DNA of 52,499 nt from CAWVWD01 sp965662365 (lineage in GTDB: Bacteria > Bacteroidota > Bacteroidia > Chitinophagales > Saprospiraceae): positions 1-52,499 of the forward strand of contig CBFIHR010000025.1 in assembly GCA_965662365.1 (NCBI GenBank). Direction: 5' to 3'. Below, piece by piece: positions 46,024-52,499 of this stretch. Position numbers and translations under genes: made by a program. How positions within the stretch are numbered: the first letter of the stretch is position 1; the number at the start of each line of letters is the position of its first letter. Below the pieces are notes generated by a model. It did not search any database. It worked only from the letters and a program-made list of their open reading frames with translations, and had not been told where the DNA came from.

Positions 46024-46707
46024 TTATTTTTCAAATGTAACGCCAATTTCTGGTAGCGTCAACTGTTTCTTTTTTGTTGTAAATATTTGTTTAGCAGCTT
46101 CATGATTAATTTCGATGAAGCCAAAAGTATCATAATGACAACCAATAATATCATCACACTCAATAAAATCACTAGCAATCACCGCATGTTCATAACTCAT
46201 CGTAAAGTTATCGCCAATCGGCAAAATCGCAAAATCCAATTTTGGATATAACATCGGAATTAGCTTCATATCCCAAGTCAAAGCCGTATCACCAGCCACA
46301 TAAAATGTACCTTCTGTAGTCGTAATCACGAAGCCGCCAGGGTTACCACCATACGTTCCGTCAGGTAGAACACTTGAGTGTATTGCATTTACATAATTTA
46401 CCGTACCAAAGTCAAATTCCCACTTTCCACCATGATTCATCGGATGTCCTTTCAAGCCTTTTGCCTCGTACCAACTGACAATCTCAAAGTTAGAAATAAT
46501 CGGAGCATCATTAGCTTTCGCAATCGCTTCCGCATCTACCACATGATCAGCATGACCATGCGTCAATAACACATAATCTGCTTTTATATCCTCAATATTA
46601 ATCTTATTATTTGCTAATTCATTTGGCGTAACAAACGGGTCAAACACTAAAGTTTTACCACTTACTTCTACAATAAATCCGCCATGACCAATATATGTAA
46701 TTTTCAT
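46024..46707 (-). CDS. UPF0173-family metal-dependent hydrolase
   Basis: This 227-aa metallo-beta-lactamase-fold protein has the signature H50-G-H52-A-D54-H55, further ligands near H114 (AIHSS) and D139 (VAGDTA), and the family's GHGGF at 7-11. UPF0173 enzymes are small cytoplasmic hydrolases with unclear substrates. There is no signal peptide. It stands 56 bp upstream of parA on the same strand and may be cotranscribed. Confidence 0.9.
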   Translation of the reverse strand: MKITYIGHGGFIVEVSGKTLVFDPFVTPNELANNKINIEDIKADYVLLTHGHADHVVDAEAIAKANDAPIISNFEIVSWYEAKGLKGHPMNHGGKWEFDFGTVNYVNAIHSSVLPDGTYGGNPGGFVITTTEGTFYVAGDTALTWDMKLIPMLYPKLDFAILPIGDNFTMSYEHAVIASDFIECDDIIGCHYDTFGFIEINHEAAKQIFTTKKKQLTLPEIGVTFEK

Positions 46708-46853
46708 AGAAATATTATTTAAAGATTTATTTTAAAAATCGTGTGAAAATACTAAAACTTTGAGGATGTTAAGGAATTTTTGATATACTTATTTGAAATA
46801 GACCTTGATTAAAACTTGAAAAATGATTATTTAAAATGTTAATAAACAAGTAG

Positions 46854-47183
46854 TTATGCCGAATTAATAAAGGCGAAATCGTCGGTTTTGATAAAGAAAG
46901 GATTATTCTCAAAAATAAGAAAGGTACAACTGAACTACCTGTTGATAAAATGCAAACGATTGAAAAAAGAAATAATGTTTCAAAGTTGATAACAGTTATT
47001 AGAATATTATCACTTGTATCAGGTGTTATATCTGTTGCAGCTTATGTTATCGCTTTTAGTATTACTATTTTTCCTTTCACTGCTTCCCTTAGCCTACTTT
47101 TTCTTAGTCTTCTAATGATGTCGATTAAACATCGTTACATGAGGAAATTTACTTTAGGAAAACGCTGGAAAGCAAAAATCTAA
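46854..47183 (+). pseudogene. Probable 5'-truncated small membrane-protein gene
   Basis: A methionine start at 46950 gives a 77-aa protein with two membrane helices (LSLVSGVISVAAYVIAFS, FPFTASLSLLFLSLLMM) and a basic tail. However, the same frame stays open back to the stop at 46851 and encodes a protein-like sequence without a start codon (GEIVGFDKERIILKNKKG, TELPVDK). It resembles the small beta domain, D-K-x-x-I-x-L-K, seen at the front of such Bacteroidota proteins. The gene may therefore be the remains of a longer one. A short functional version from 46950 cannot be ruled out. Confidence 0.45.
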
Positions 47184-47242
47184 ACAAGGTGATTTTTGCA
47201 TAAACCTTATTGCTTAATAAGGACATTTTTTAAATATAATCC

Positions 47243-47941
47243 CTAACTCCGATAAATTTTTCTTGGATAATCTTGGATTTTTACATCCTCACCTTGTAAT
47301 TCTTTCAACGCATCTTTGGCAATCCATTGAGCCGATTTTGCGGGCATTTGTAAGATTTCGTTAGCGACTTCAATCGCTTTATTTTTCAAATCAACATTAC
47401 GTTTTCCGATACTTCGCAATGCCCAATTCACCGCTTTTTTCACATAGATTCTATCATCATTGGCTTCACGCAAAATAATAGGGAAAAAGGAGTCAAAGAC
47501 TTCGTTCGGAGCATTTTTGTGAGCGAATCCATAAGCCGCCATAATGACAAATCCCGACCGCTTTTGAAATTCTTCTTTTCGTTTTGTCCATTCCAAAATC
47601 TTATTCATCGCCAAGTCCGAATATTTAAACAAACTCATACAAAACGAATCCGTAATTTCCCAATTTTCAAAGGTTACAACCCATTTTTCCATTAGTTCAT
47701 TTGTCACTTCTTTTGGATTAAAAATTTTGGAACACAACAAACGACCTTCATAAATTCCCGTATCAAATAACGCCAACGCCAGGTCATTATTTTTACCGAT
47801 TTGTTTCGCTAATCCCTTTAAATCTCGGTGATACACACCGATAGCATGATGAGCAATAATGCCGTATTTTTTTTGCTTAAACAAAACCTTTTCAGGGTCG
47901 GCAAGTCGGTATAATTCGTCAGTAACTTCTTGCAATGTCAT
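47243..47941 (-). CDS. AlkD-like DNA alkylation repair protein
   Basis: The 232-aa protein is a stack of HEAT-like helices (NDLALALFDTGIYEGRLLCSKIF, FVIMAAYGFAHKN, DRIYVKKAVNWALRSIGKRN). YEGRLL and KKAVNWALRSIGK are typical of AlkD-type proteins, which remove or tolerate alkylated purines. I chose 47941 as start; the longer frame adds 11 hydrophobic residues not expected here. It precedes no obvious partner: queE lies 58 bp upstream on the same strand. Confidence 0.85.
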   Translation of the reverse strand: MTLQEVTDELYRLADPEKVLFKQKKYGIIAHHAIGVYHRDLKGLAKQIGKNNDLALALFDTGIYEGRLLCSKIFNPKEVTNELMEKWVVTFENWEITDSFCMSLFKYSDLAMNKILEWTKRKEEFQKRSGFVIMAAYGFAHKNAPNEVFDSFFPIILREANDDRIYVKKAVNWALRSIGKRNVDLKNKAIEVANEILQMPAKSAQWIAKDALKELQGEDVKIQDYPRKIYRS

Positions 47942-47999
47942 AATAAAACATATCATCACGCTCCAGAGTAGCATGAAAAATTAGAAAAGCAGCGATACA

Positions 48000-48599
48000 T
48001 TACGGTACATTTATATATTTGTGTACTTGCAACGAAATTCGCCATTTCGGATTTTCCTTCACATAATCAATAATCATCGGCAAATTTTTGTCTTCTTTTC
48101 CCCATTCAGGCTGCAAATACAACAAGCAATCTTCTCCAACTTGCTCCGCATACAACTCCGCCCACTTAAAGTCATGTTTGTTAAAAATAACGACTTTTAG
48201 CTCATTCGCTTTCGCCCCAAAACCCTCAACAGGAAACTTAAATTTCTTTGGAGAAAACGTAATCCAGTCCCAATCACCACTCAACGGATACGCCCCCGAA
48301 GTCTCGATATGTGCCTGAAAACCTGACTCATGCAATTTATCCGTTAAAGTTGTGCAATCATACATTAATGGCTCACCGCCTGTCACGACTGCCAATCTTC
48401 CGGGATATTTTTTTGCTTTCGCAATAATAGAGTCGATGGTCGTTTCGGGATGTTTAGAAGCGTCCCAAGATTCTTTCACGTCACACCAAACACAACCGAC
48501 ATCACAACCGCCAGTACGAATGAAATAAGCAGCTTTACCCTGATGAGCGCCTTCACCTTGAATGGTGTAGAATTGTTCCATGATAGGAAGTGAAGTCAT
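48000..48599 (-). CDS. queE: 7-carboxy-7-deazaguanine synthase QueE
   Basis: This 199-aa radical-SAM enzyme has C32-x3-C36-x2-C39 for the Fe-S cluster in GGCDVGCVWCD, preceded by FYTIQGEGAHQGKAAYFIR, the family's substrate loop. VTGGEPLMYD near 80 and the SPKK motif in FSPKKFKFP near 130 follow. It makes CDG from carboxy-tetrahydropterin in the queuosine / 7-deazaguanine pathway. No other que gene lies in the window. Confidence 0.95.
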   Translation of the reverse strand: MTSLPIMEQFYTIQGEGAHQGKAAYFIRTGGCDVGCVWCDVKESWDASKHPETTIDSIIAKAKKYPGRLAVVTGGEPLMYDCTTLTDKLHESGFQAHIETSGAYPLSGDWDWITFSPKKFKFPVEGFGAKANELKVVIFNKHDFKWAELYAEQVGEDCLLYLQPEWGKEDKNLPMIIDYVKENPKWRISLQVHKYINVP

Positions 48600-48630
48600 T
48601 GATTCTTACTTTATAGATTTGAATAATTCG

Positions 48631-48638
48631 CAAAGATA
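48631..48638 (-). promoter_or_regulatory. Possible -7 box of queE
   Basis: On the minus strand it reads TATCTTTG followed by CGAA, about 32 bp before the queE start codon. The -33 element is not clear. Confidence 0.45.
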
Positions 48639-48653
48639 CATTCTTAAATACAA

Positions 48654-48685
48654 AATCCGTATCGGTTACAAAACCAATACGGATT
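48654..48685 (-). terminator. Terminator of the PorT-like gene
   Basis: AATCCGTATCGGTT (48654-48667) pairs with AACCAATACGGATT (48672-48685), one mismatch that is G-U on the minus transcript, then TTTTGTATTT follows. It lies just before queE. Confidence 0.8.
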
Positions 48686-48718
48686 AATTGGCAATATTTG
48701 GAAGTCAATGTCTAAAAA

Positions 48719-49327
48719 TCACCTCAAAAAGTTAAAAATCAAGGAAAGGTTATGATAGGTTGTATTTTGAATAAGCGGGTTCCCGTTCACATTTCCCAAA
48801 CCATGTGAATAACGCAATTCTGGTGCAAATGCAAAATGCTCCAATACTTTTGTTGTTCCGATTCCAATATCAAAAGATAATCCCGATTCGGTCGGAAACT
48901 CTGACGATGACCCTGTATTTTGCGTAAGCGACAGGCGATAATGAGGGCCAACATAGACGTAAGGTTCAAGACGGTTATTCGGGATTTTGAATTTTAAATG
49001 CCCAATCAAACCGACATTTACAGGTATCACTTGATAAGTTTCTGTTGTCGTACTATTTGCAATATCAATGTTAGCTGTATTAAAAGATAATTCTGCTTTT
49101 GGTGAAAAAGACAACCAATTTTTGTAATGAAAGTCCGCTAAAATTCCCAATTGAAAACCCAGACCCGTTAGAATTACCGCATTCGTGGGCAGTTCTTTAA
49201 CCGTCAAATCCGAGTGATTAAGCCCCATATAAATTCCATACGTTGATTTTTTTTCACCGATTTCTGATTGTGAAAAAGCAACTACTGAACCCAACAAAAA
49301 TAAGCAAGCACATATAAATTGTTTCAT
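48719..49327 (-). CDS. PorT-family outer-membrane beta-barrel protein
   Basis: This 202-aa protein has a signal peptide (KQFICACLFLLGSVVAFSQ) and about eight amphipathic strands (GIYMGLNHSDLTV, LGFQLGILADFHY, WLSFSPKAELSFN, YVYVGPHYRLSL, FAPELRYSHGLGN), ending in a strand closed by Phe-Leu-Arg. The size and pattern fit the PorT family, whose founding member belongs to the type IX secretion system. Many relatives have other roles, so secretion is only a possibility. Confidence 0.75.
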   Translation of the reverse strand: MKQFICACLFLLGSVVAFSQSEIGEKKSTYGIYMGLNHSDLTVKELPTNAVILTGLGFQLGILADFHYKNWLSFSPKAELSFNTANIDIANSTTTETYQVIPVNVGLIGHLKFKIPNNRLEPYVYVGPHYRLSLTQNTGSSSEFPTESGLSFDIGIGTTKVLEHFAFAPELRYSHGLGNVNGNPLIQNTTYHNLSLIFNFLR

Positions 49328-49548
49328 GAAAATTGATTTAAAAAAATTAGAAAAATATTCAGTAGCGTTTCGTCATTTGGTTGGTTTAGTTTAAAAAAAT
49401 ATAATTCCTAAACGTCAAAATCAATGAAATGCTGTCTGCGGCTTTTTAAACCTCAAAGTCAAAAAGTGTATCACCAAAAAAGTGATTTTAAATTAATTTT
49501 ATCATCAAAAAAACAACAAAATAAAATCATTTTCTACATAAACTTTCC

Positions 49549-49556
49549 TAAATTTG
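49549..49556 (+). promoter_or_regulatory. Possible -7 box of the SWIM operon
   Basis: TAAATTTG matches TAnnTTTG, 52 bp before the SWIM start codon. The -33 region has only a weak TTT. Confidence 0.4.
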
Positions 49557-49607
49557 TCGATGAAATAACATCACTACTTTACACCTTAAACTTCACACTT
49601 CAAAAAA

Positions 49608-50948
49608 ATGTGGACAGAAACACAAATCTTACAATTAGCACCTGACGCACCGACGGCAAAACGTGGTCAAGGGTTGGCTTCGATGGGTAAATGGCTGACA
49701 TTACGAACGGATGGCAATGCGATTTGGGGCGAATGTAAAGGCAGCGGTAAAAAGCCGTATTTTGTCCAAATGGATTTGAAAAATCCAGCGTTTAAATGTT
49801 CTTGTCCTGCTCGAAAATTTCCTTGTAAACATTCTGTGGCCATTGCGTTGTTGTTCGTTCGAGGTGGCGATGGTTTTATGATGGAAGCACCGCCTGAAAC
49901 TGTTAAAAATTGGATAGAAAGTCGCACTAAACGATTTGAAAAAACGGAAGCAAAGGAACTCGAAAAAGAAGCGGTCGAGCAGGTAAAATTAACCGAAGAA
50001 CGCAAAGCGAAAACCCTCGATAGTCGAATCAAAAATATTCAAGATGGTTTGCCAGAATTAGAAACTTGGCTGTTGGATACAATGCGTGAAGGAATCGCTT
50101 CGATTGAGAAAAATGCACATCAAATCTGTGAAGATATTGCAACCAGAATGTCGGACGCAAAGATGAAAGGTATGGCGACTCGAATCCGTGAAATTCCGCT
50201 GATGATAGGCAGTTCAGATAATTGGATTGAAAAAGTAACGGCTCGTTTAGGTGAAATTTATTTATTTATCAATGCCTTTCGGCAATATGAAAACCTGCCC
50301 GAAAATCTACAAGACGAACTAAAACAAACCGCAGGAATTAATTTAAAAAAAGACGAAATCCGAACCGATAAAGGTGTCAAAGATAATTGGCTCATTTTAG
50401 GAAAATCAGAAGGTCAAGACGAACTCAATCCACGAATTTACTTTCGTAAAATATGGCTTTGGGGCGAACGACATCAACGGCCAGCGATGATTTTGGACTA
50501 TAATTTTGGCTCGGCGAGTTTTCCGCATAGCTTTATTTTAGGCACACAATTTAAGGGCGAATTAGCCTATTACCCCGGTACTTTTCAGCTACGTGCCTTA
50601 CTCAAAACGCAAGCGCAAACTGGCGGATTGATCGAGTATTTCCCCGGTTATGATAATTTTGATGAATTTTTGATGGCTTACGCCAAAGCAGTTGGTGAAA
50701 ATCCGTGGCTGCGTAGCTTTCCTTGTGTGCTGTCCGATGTTCGACCGATGATTGAAAATGGGCAACTCATCGTAGCCGATAAAAACACACAAATCGTTGA
50801 AATTCAATCGGATAGCGATAATGTGATGGGTTGGAAACTTATTGCGTTAAGCGGCGGCCATTCAATGGATATTTTTGGAGAATGGAATGGTGAATATTTA
50901 GTGCCGTTGAGTGCCTGTGTTGATGGGAAGTTTGTGAATTTGACTTAA
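49608..50948 (+). CDS. SWIM zinc-finger protein
   Basis: This 446-aa protein has an N-terminal SWIM zinc finger with C64-x-C66-x6-C73-x-H75 in KCSCPARKFPCKH, a fold that binds DNA or proteins. The middle is helical with charged segments (about 100-240), and the C-terminal half is a beta/aromatic domain I do not recognise. Genes of this sort commonly precede DUF5691, a MoxR-type ATPase, DUF5682 and a VWA protein in Bacteroidota and Actinobacteria (from memory). Here a glycosyltransferase gene intervenes, 20 bp later, before the DUF5691 gene. There is no signal peptide, so it is cytoplasmic. Confidence 0.9.
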   Translation: MWTETQILQLAPDAPTAKRGQGLASMGKWLTLRTDGNAIWGECKGSGKKPYFVQMDLKNPAFKCSCPARKFPCKHSVAIALLFVRGGDGFMMEAPPETVKNWIESRTKRFEKTEAKELEKEAVEQVKLTEERKAKTLDSRIKNIQDGLPELETWLLDTMREGIASIEKNAHQICEDIATRMSDAKMKGMATRIREIPLMIGSSDNWIEKVTARLGEIYLFINAFRQYENLPENLQDELKQTAGINLKKDEIRTDKGVKDNWLILGKSEGQDELNPRIYFRKIWLWGERHQRPAMILDYNFGSASFPHSFILGTQFKGELAYYPGTFQLRALLKTQAQTGGLIEYFPGYDNFDEFLMAYAKAVGENPWLRSFPCVLSDVRPMIENGQLIVADKNTQIVEIQSDSDNVMGWKLIALSGGHSMDIFGEWNGEYLVPLSACVDGKFVNLT

Positions 50949-50968
50949 ACGTTTGTTATTGAAATTTT

Positions 50969-52417
50969 ATGAAAATAGCCGCATATATTATTGGTATTTT
51001 GATTCTGACCTACATTCCGTTATTTCATTATTTAGATGTTTCGGCGATATTGATGTGGGACGAAGCGATTTATGCTAATAACGCCTTAGAAATGTCGGTT
51101 TCTAAAGATTTTTTAATTCTAAAAAGTAATGGCGAAGCTACTTTATATAACGTCAAGCCGCCTTTAGTCATTTGGTTACAAACATTTTTTACGTGGATTT
51201 TTGGTTTAAATGAGTTAGCCATTCGACTACCTTCAGCGATTGCTGGGTTTATGACCTGTTTGGCAATTTTCTTTTTTTCAAAAAAAAATCTCAATATTTC
51301 AATCGGTTTTATAGCTATTTTAATACTAGTCACTTCGCAAGGTTACATTCGAGAACACGTCACCCGAACAGGTGATCTAGATAGTGTTTTAGTCTTTTTT
51401 ATAACTATATATAGTTTACTCTTTTGGGATTATCTAATAAATTCTAAACAAAAGAATGTCAAGCAGTTAGCATTAGTTGGCGTATTGGTTTTTGGTGCTT
51501 TTATGTCAAAGTCAGTGGTTGGATTGATGCCTATTTTAGGGTTATTTTTGGGAGCTATTTTTGTAAAACAAATGCAATTTACAATAAGTAATCCACAAAT
51601 TTACCTTATCGGAATAAGCACTTTAGTACTTTGCGGATTGTATTATGTCATTCGAGGATTGGCGGCTGATGATGGTTATTTAGACAAAGTTTTCTTTTCG
51701 GAATATTCAAGATTTACAAAAAATATCATGCCTTATCACGAAAAGCCATTTTTATTTTATTGGAATAATTTAGTAACAAAACACTTTCCGATTTATATTT
51801 ATTTACTAATATTAATTCCAATTAATTGGTGGGTCGAAAATGATAAATTTAGGAAAATATCTATTTTGGGAACTGTGTTTTGTCTGACTTATTTTTTGCT
51901 AATTTCTTATCCAAAAGTAAAATTAGACTGGTACGATGCACCGTTATTTCCGATTTTAAGCTTGTTGATTGCGATGTCATTATATCAACTTATTGATGTT
52001 TTAAAAGTAAAACCAATTATTAAAACTATTATTTTGGTGATAATGACAATGGTTTCGGTTATAAAACCATACTACGATATTTATCAATCAAATATAAATA
52101 CATTGCCCAAAACGCCATTTGAATATGATGGTTATGCTATTAAAGAAATGAGTAAACGCTATCCAGAATTGAGTAACTGCAAAGTATTGACGTCTGTAGA
52201 GCATATTGAACATATTGATCAAGCTAATTTTTATGTCAAGTCTTTAAATATAGAAAAAGGTTTTAATTTTGAAATTATTCACGATATTCATGCACTCAAA
52301 AAAGGCGATTTTGTGATTTGTTCGCAACCAAAAAATCTTGAAGCCTTAAACCAACATTTCAATATGAAAACGATTGATGTTTTTCATAAAGCTAAATTGT
52401 TTAAAGTTGAATTTTAA
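50969..52417 (+). CDS. Family 39-type membrane glycosyltransferase
   Basis: This 482-aa protein has about ten membrane helices. The first outer loop has WDEAIYANNALEM, the conserved Asp-Glu of the ArnT/PMT family, and YNVKPPLVIWLQ plus ELAIRLPSAIAGF are further hallmarks. Such enzymes take a sugar from a lipid carrier and attach it to lipid A, proteins or polysaccharide outside the inner membrane. The C-terminal 90 residues are a soluble domain. It lies between the SWIM and DUF5691 genes on the same strand with gaps of 20 and 21 bp, so it is in their operon. Confidence 0.9.
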   Translation: MKIAAYIIGILILTYIPLFHYLDVSAILMWDEAIYANNALEMSVSKDFLILKSNGEATLYNVKPPLVIWLQTFFTWIFGLNELAIRLPSAIAGFMTCLAIFFFSKKNLNISIGFIAILILVTSQGYIREHVTRTGDLDSVLVFFITIYSLLFWDYLINSKQKNVKQLALVGVLVFGAFMSKSVVGLMPILGLFLGAIFVKQMQFTISNPQIYLIGISTLVLCGLYYVIRGLAADDGYLDKVFFSEYSRFTKNIMPYHEKPFLFYWNNLVTKHFPIYIYLLILIPINWWVENDKFRKISILGTVFCLTYFLLISYPKVKLDWYDAPLFPILSLLIAMSLYQLIDVLKVKPIIKTIILVIMTMVSVIKPYYDIYQSNINTLPKTPFEYDGYAIKEMSKRYPELSNCKVLTSVEHIEHIDQANFYVKSLNIEKGFNFEIIHDIHALKKGDFVICSQPKNLEALNQHFNMKTIDVFHKAKLFKVEF

Positions 52418-52438
52418 CCCTAATAAAAATTAAGAAAA

Positions 52439-52499
52439 ATGTGGCAAAATATAGTAAAAACCGCCTTAATCGGCACACAACGAGGAAAAATCAGCGAAA
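52439..52499 (+). CDS. Start of a DUF5691 gene, cut by the window edge
   Basis: Only the first 20 codons are present: MWQNIVKTALIGTQRGKISE. This matches the usual beginning of DUF5691 proteins as I remember them. It follows the glycosyltransferase gene by 21 bp. The function of DUF5691 is unknown; the family is linked to MoxR/VWA systems. Confidence 0.65.
   Translation, partial: MWQNIVKTALIGTQRGKISE

Overview
The window is AT-rich chromosomal DNA from a member of the Bacteroidota, probably a saprospira-like or chitinophaga-like lineage. Supporting signs are components and possible cargo of the type IX secretion system (a SprE/PorW-like TPR protein, a PorT-like barrel, a stand-alone sorting-domain-like protein), the DUF1573-YajC-YbbR gene order, a TonB receptor with an N-terminal CarboxypepD_reg-like domain, WG repeats, and many promoters of the Bacteroidota type (-7 TAnnTTTG, few Shine-Dalgarno sites). 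All calls come from reading the sequence and from memory of protein families. No database search was run.

Left part (1-14 kb): a 21-bp tandem repeat runs off the left edge. Next comes a two-gene minus-strand operon of an HNH nuclease and a methyltransferase-HIT fusion, which looks like an accessory or defence-type cassette. Then follow a FemAB-like acetyltransferase, a saccharopine-dehydrogenase-like oxidoreductase, a large NYN-RNase/cold-shock/coiled-coil/LRR protein, an M43-like lipoprotein protease, two exported proteins of unknown function and the SprE/PorW-like protein.

Centre (14-31 kb): an M23 peptidase and a bactofilin are followed by AtpZ and a four-helix membrane protein, the usual lead-in to an F-type ATP synthase operon. 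That operon is cut off by an IS66-family insertion sequence, beyond which lies an oppositely oriented TonB receptor. A sorting-domain-like protein, about 1 kb of noncoding DNA, tRNA-Leu(TAA), tRNA-Gly(GCC), an LRR protein, RmlD, a solitary HscA chaperone, TypA/BipA and a WG-repeat protein follow.

Right part (30.5-52.5 kb): a membrane protein, a Tat-exported epimerase-like lipoprotein, the DUF1573-YajC-YbbR-glycosyltransferase cluster, a kinase/M23/class-III aminotransferase fusion, a receiver protein and a hybrid histidine kinase with Hpt (a likely phosphorelay), ParA-ParB, a UPF0173 hydrolase, a decayed small membrane gene, an AlkD-like protein, QueE, a PorT-like barrel, and a plus-strand operon of SWIM protein, GT39 glycosyltransferase and the start of a DUF5691 gene that leaves the window.

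The best candidates for something new are the HNH + MTase-HIT pair, the NYN-CSD-coil-LRR protein, the kinase-M23-lyase fusion, and the SWIM/DUF5691 operon with a glycosyltransferase lodged inside it. Several small palindromic repeat families lie in the intergenic regions.
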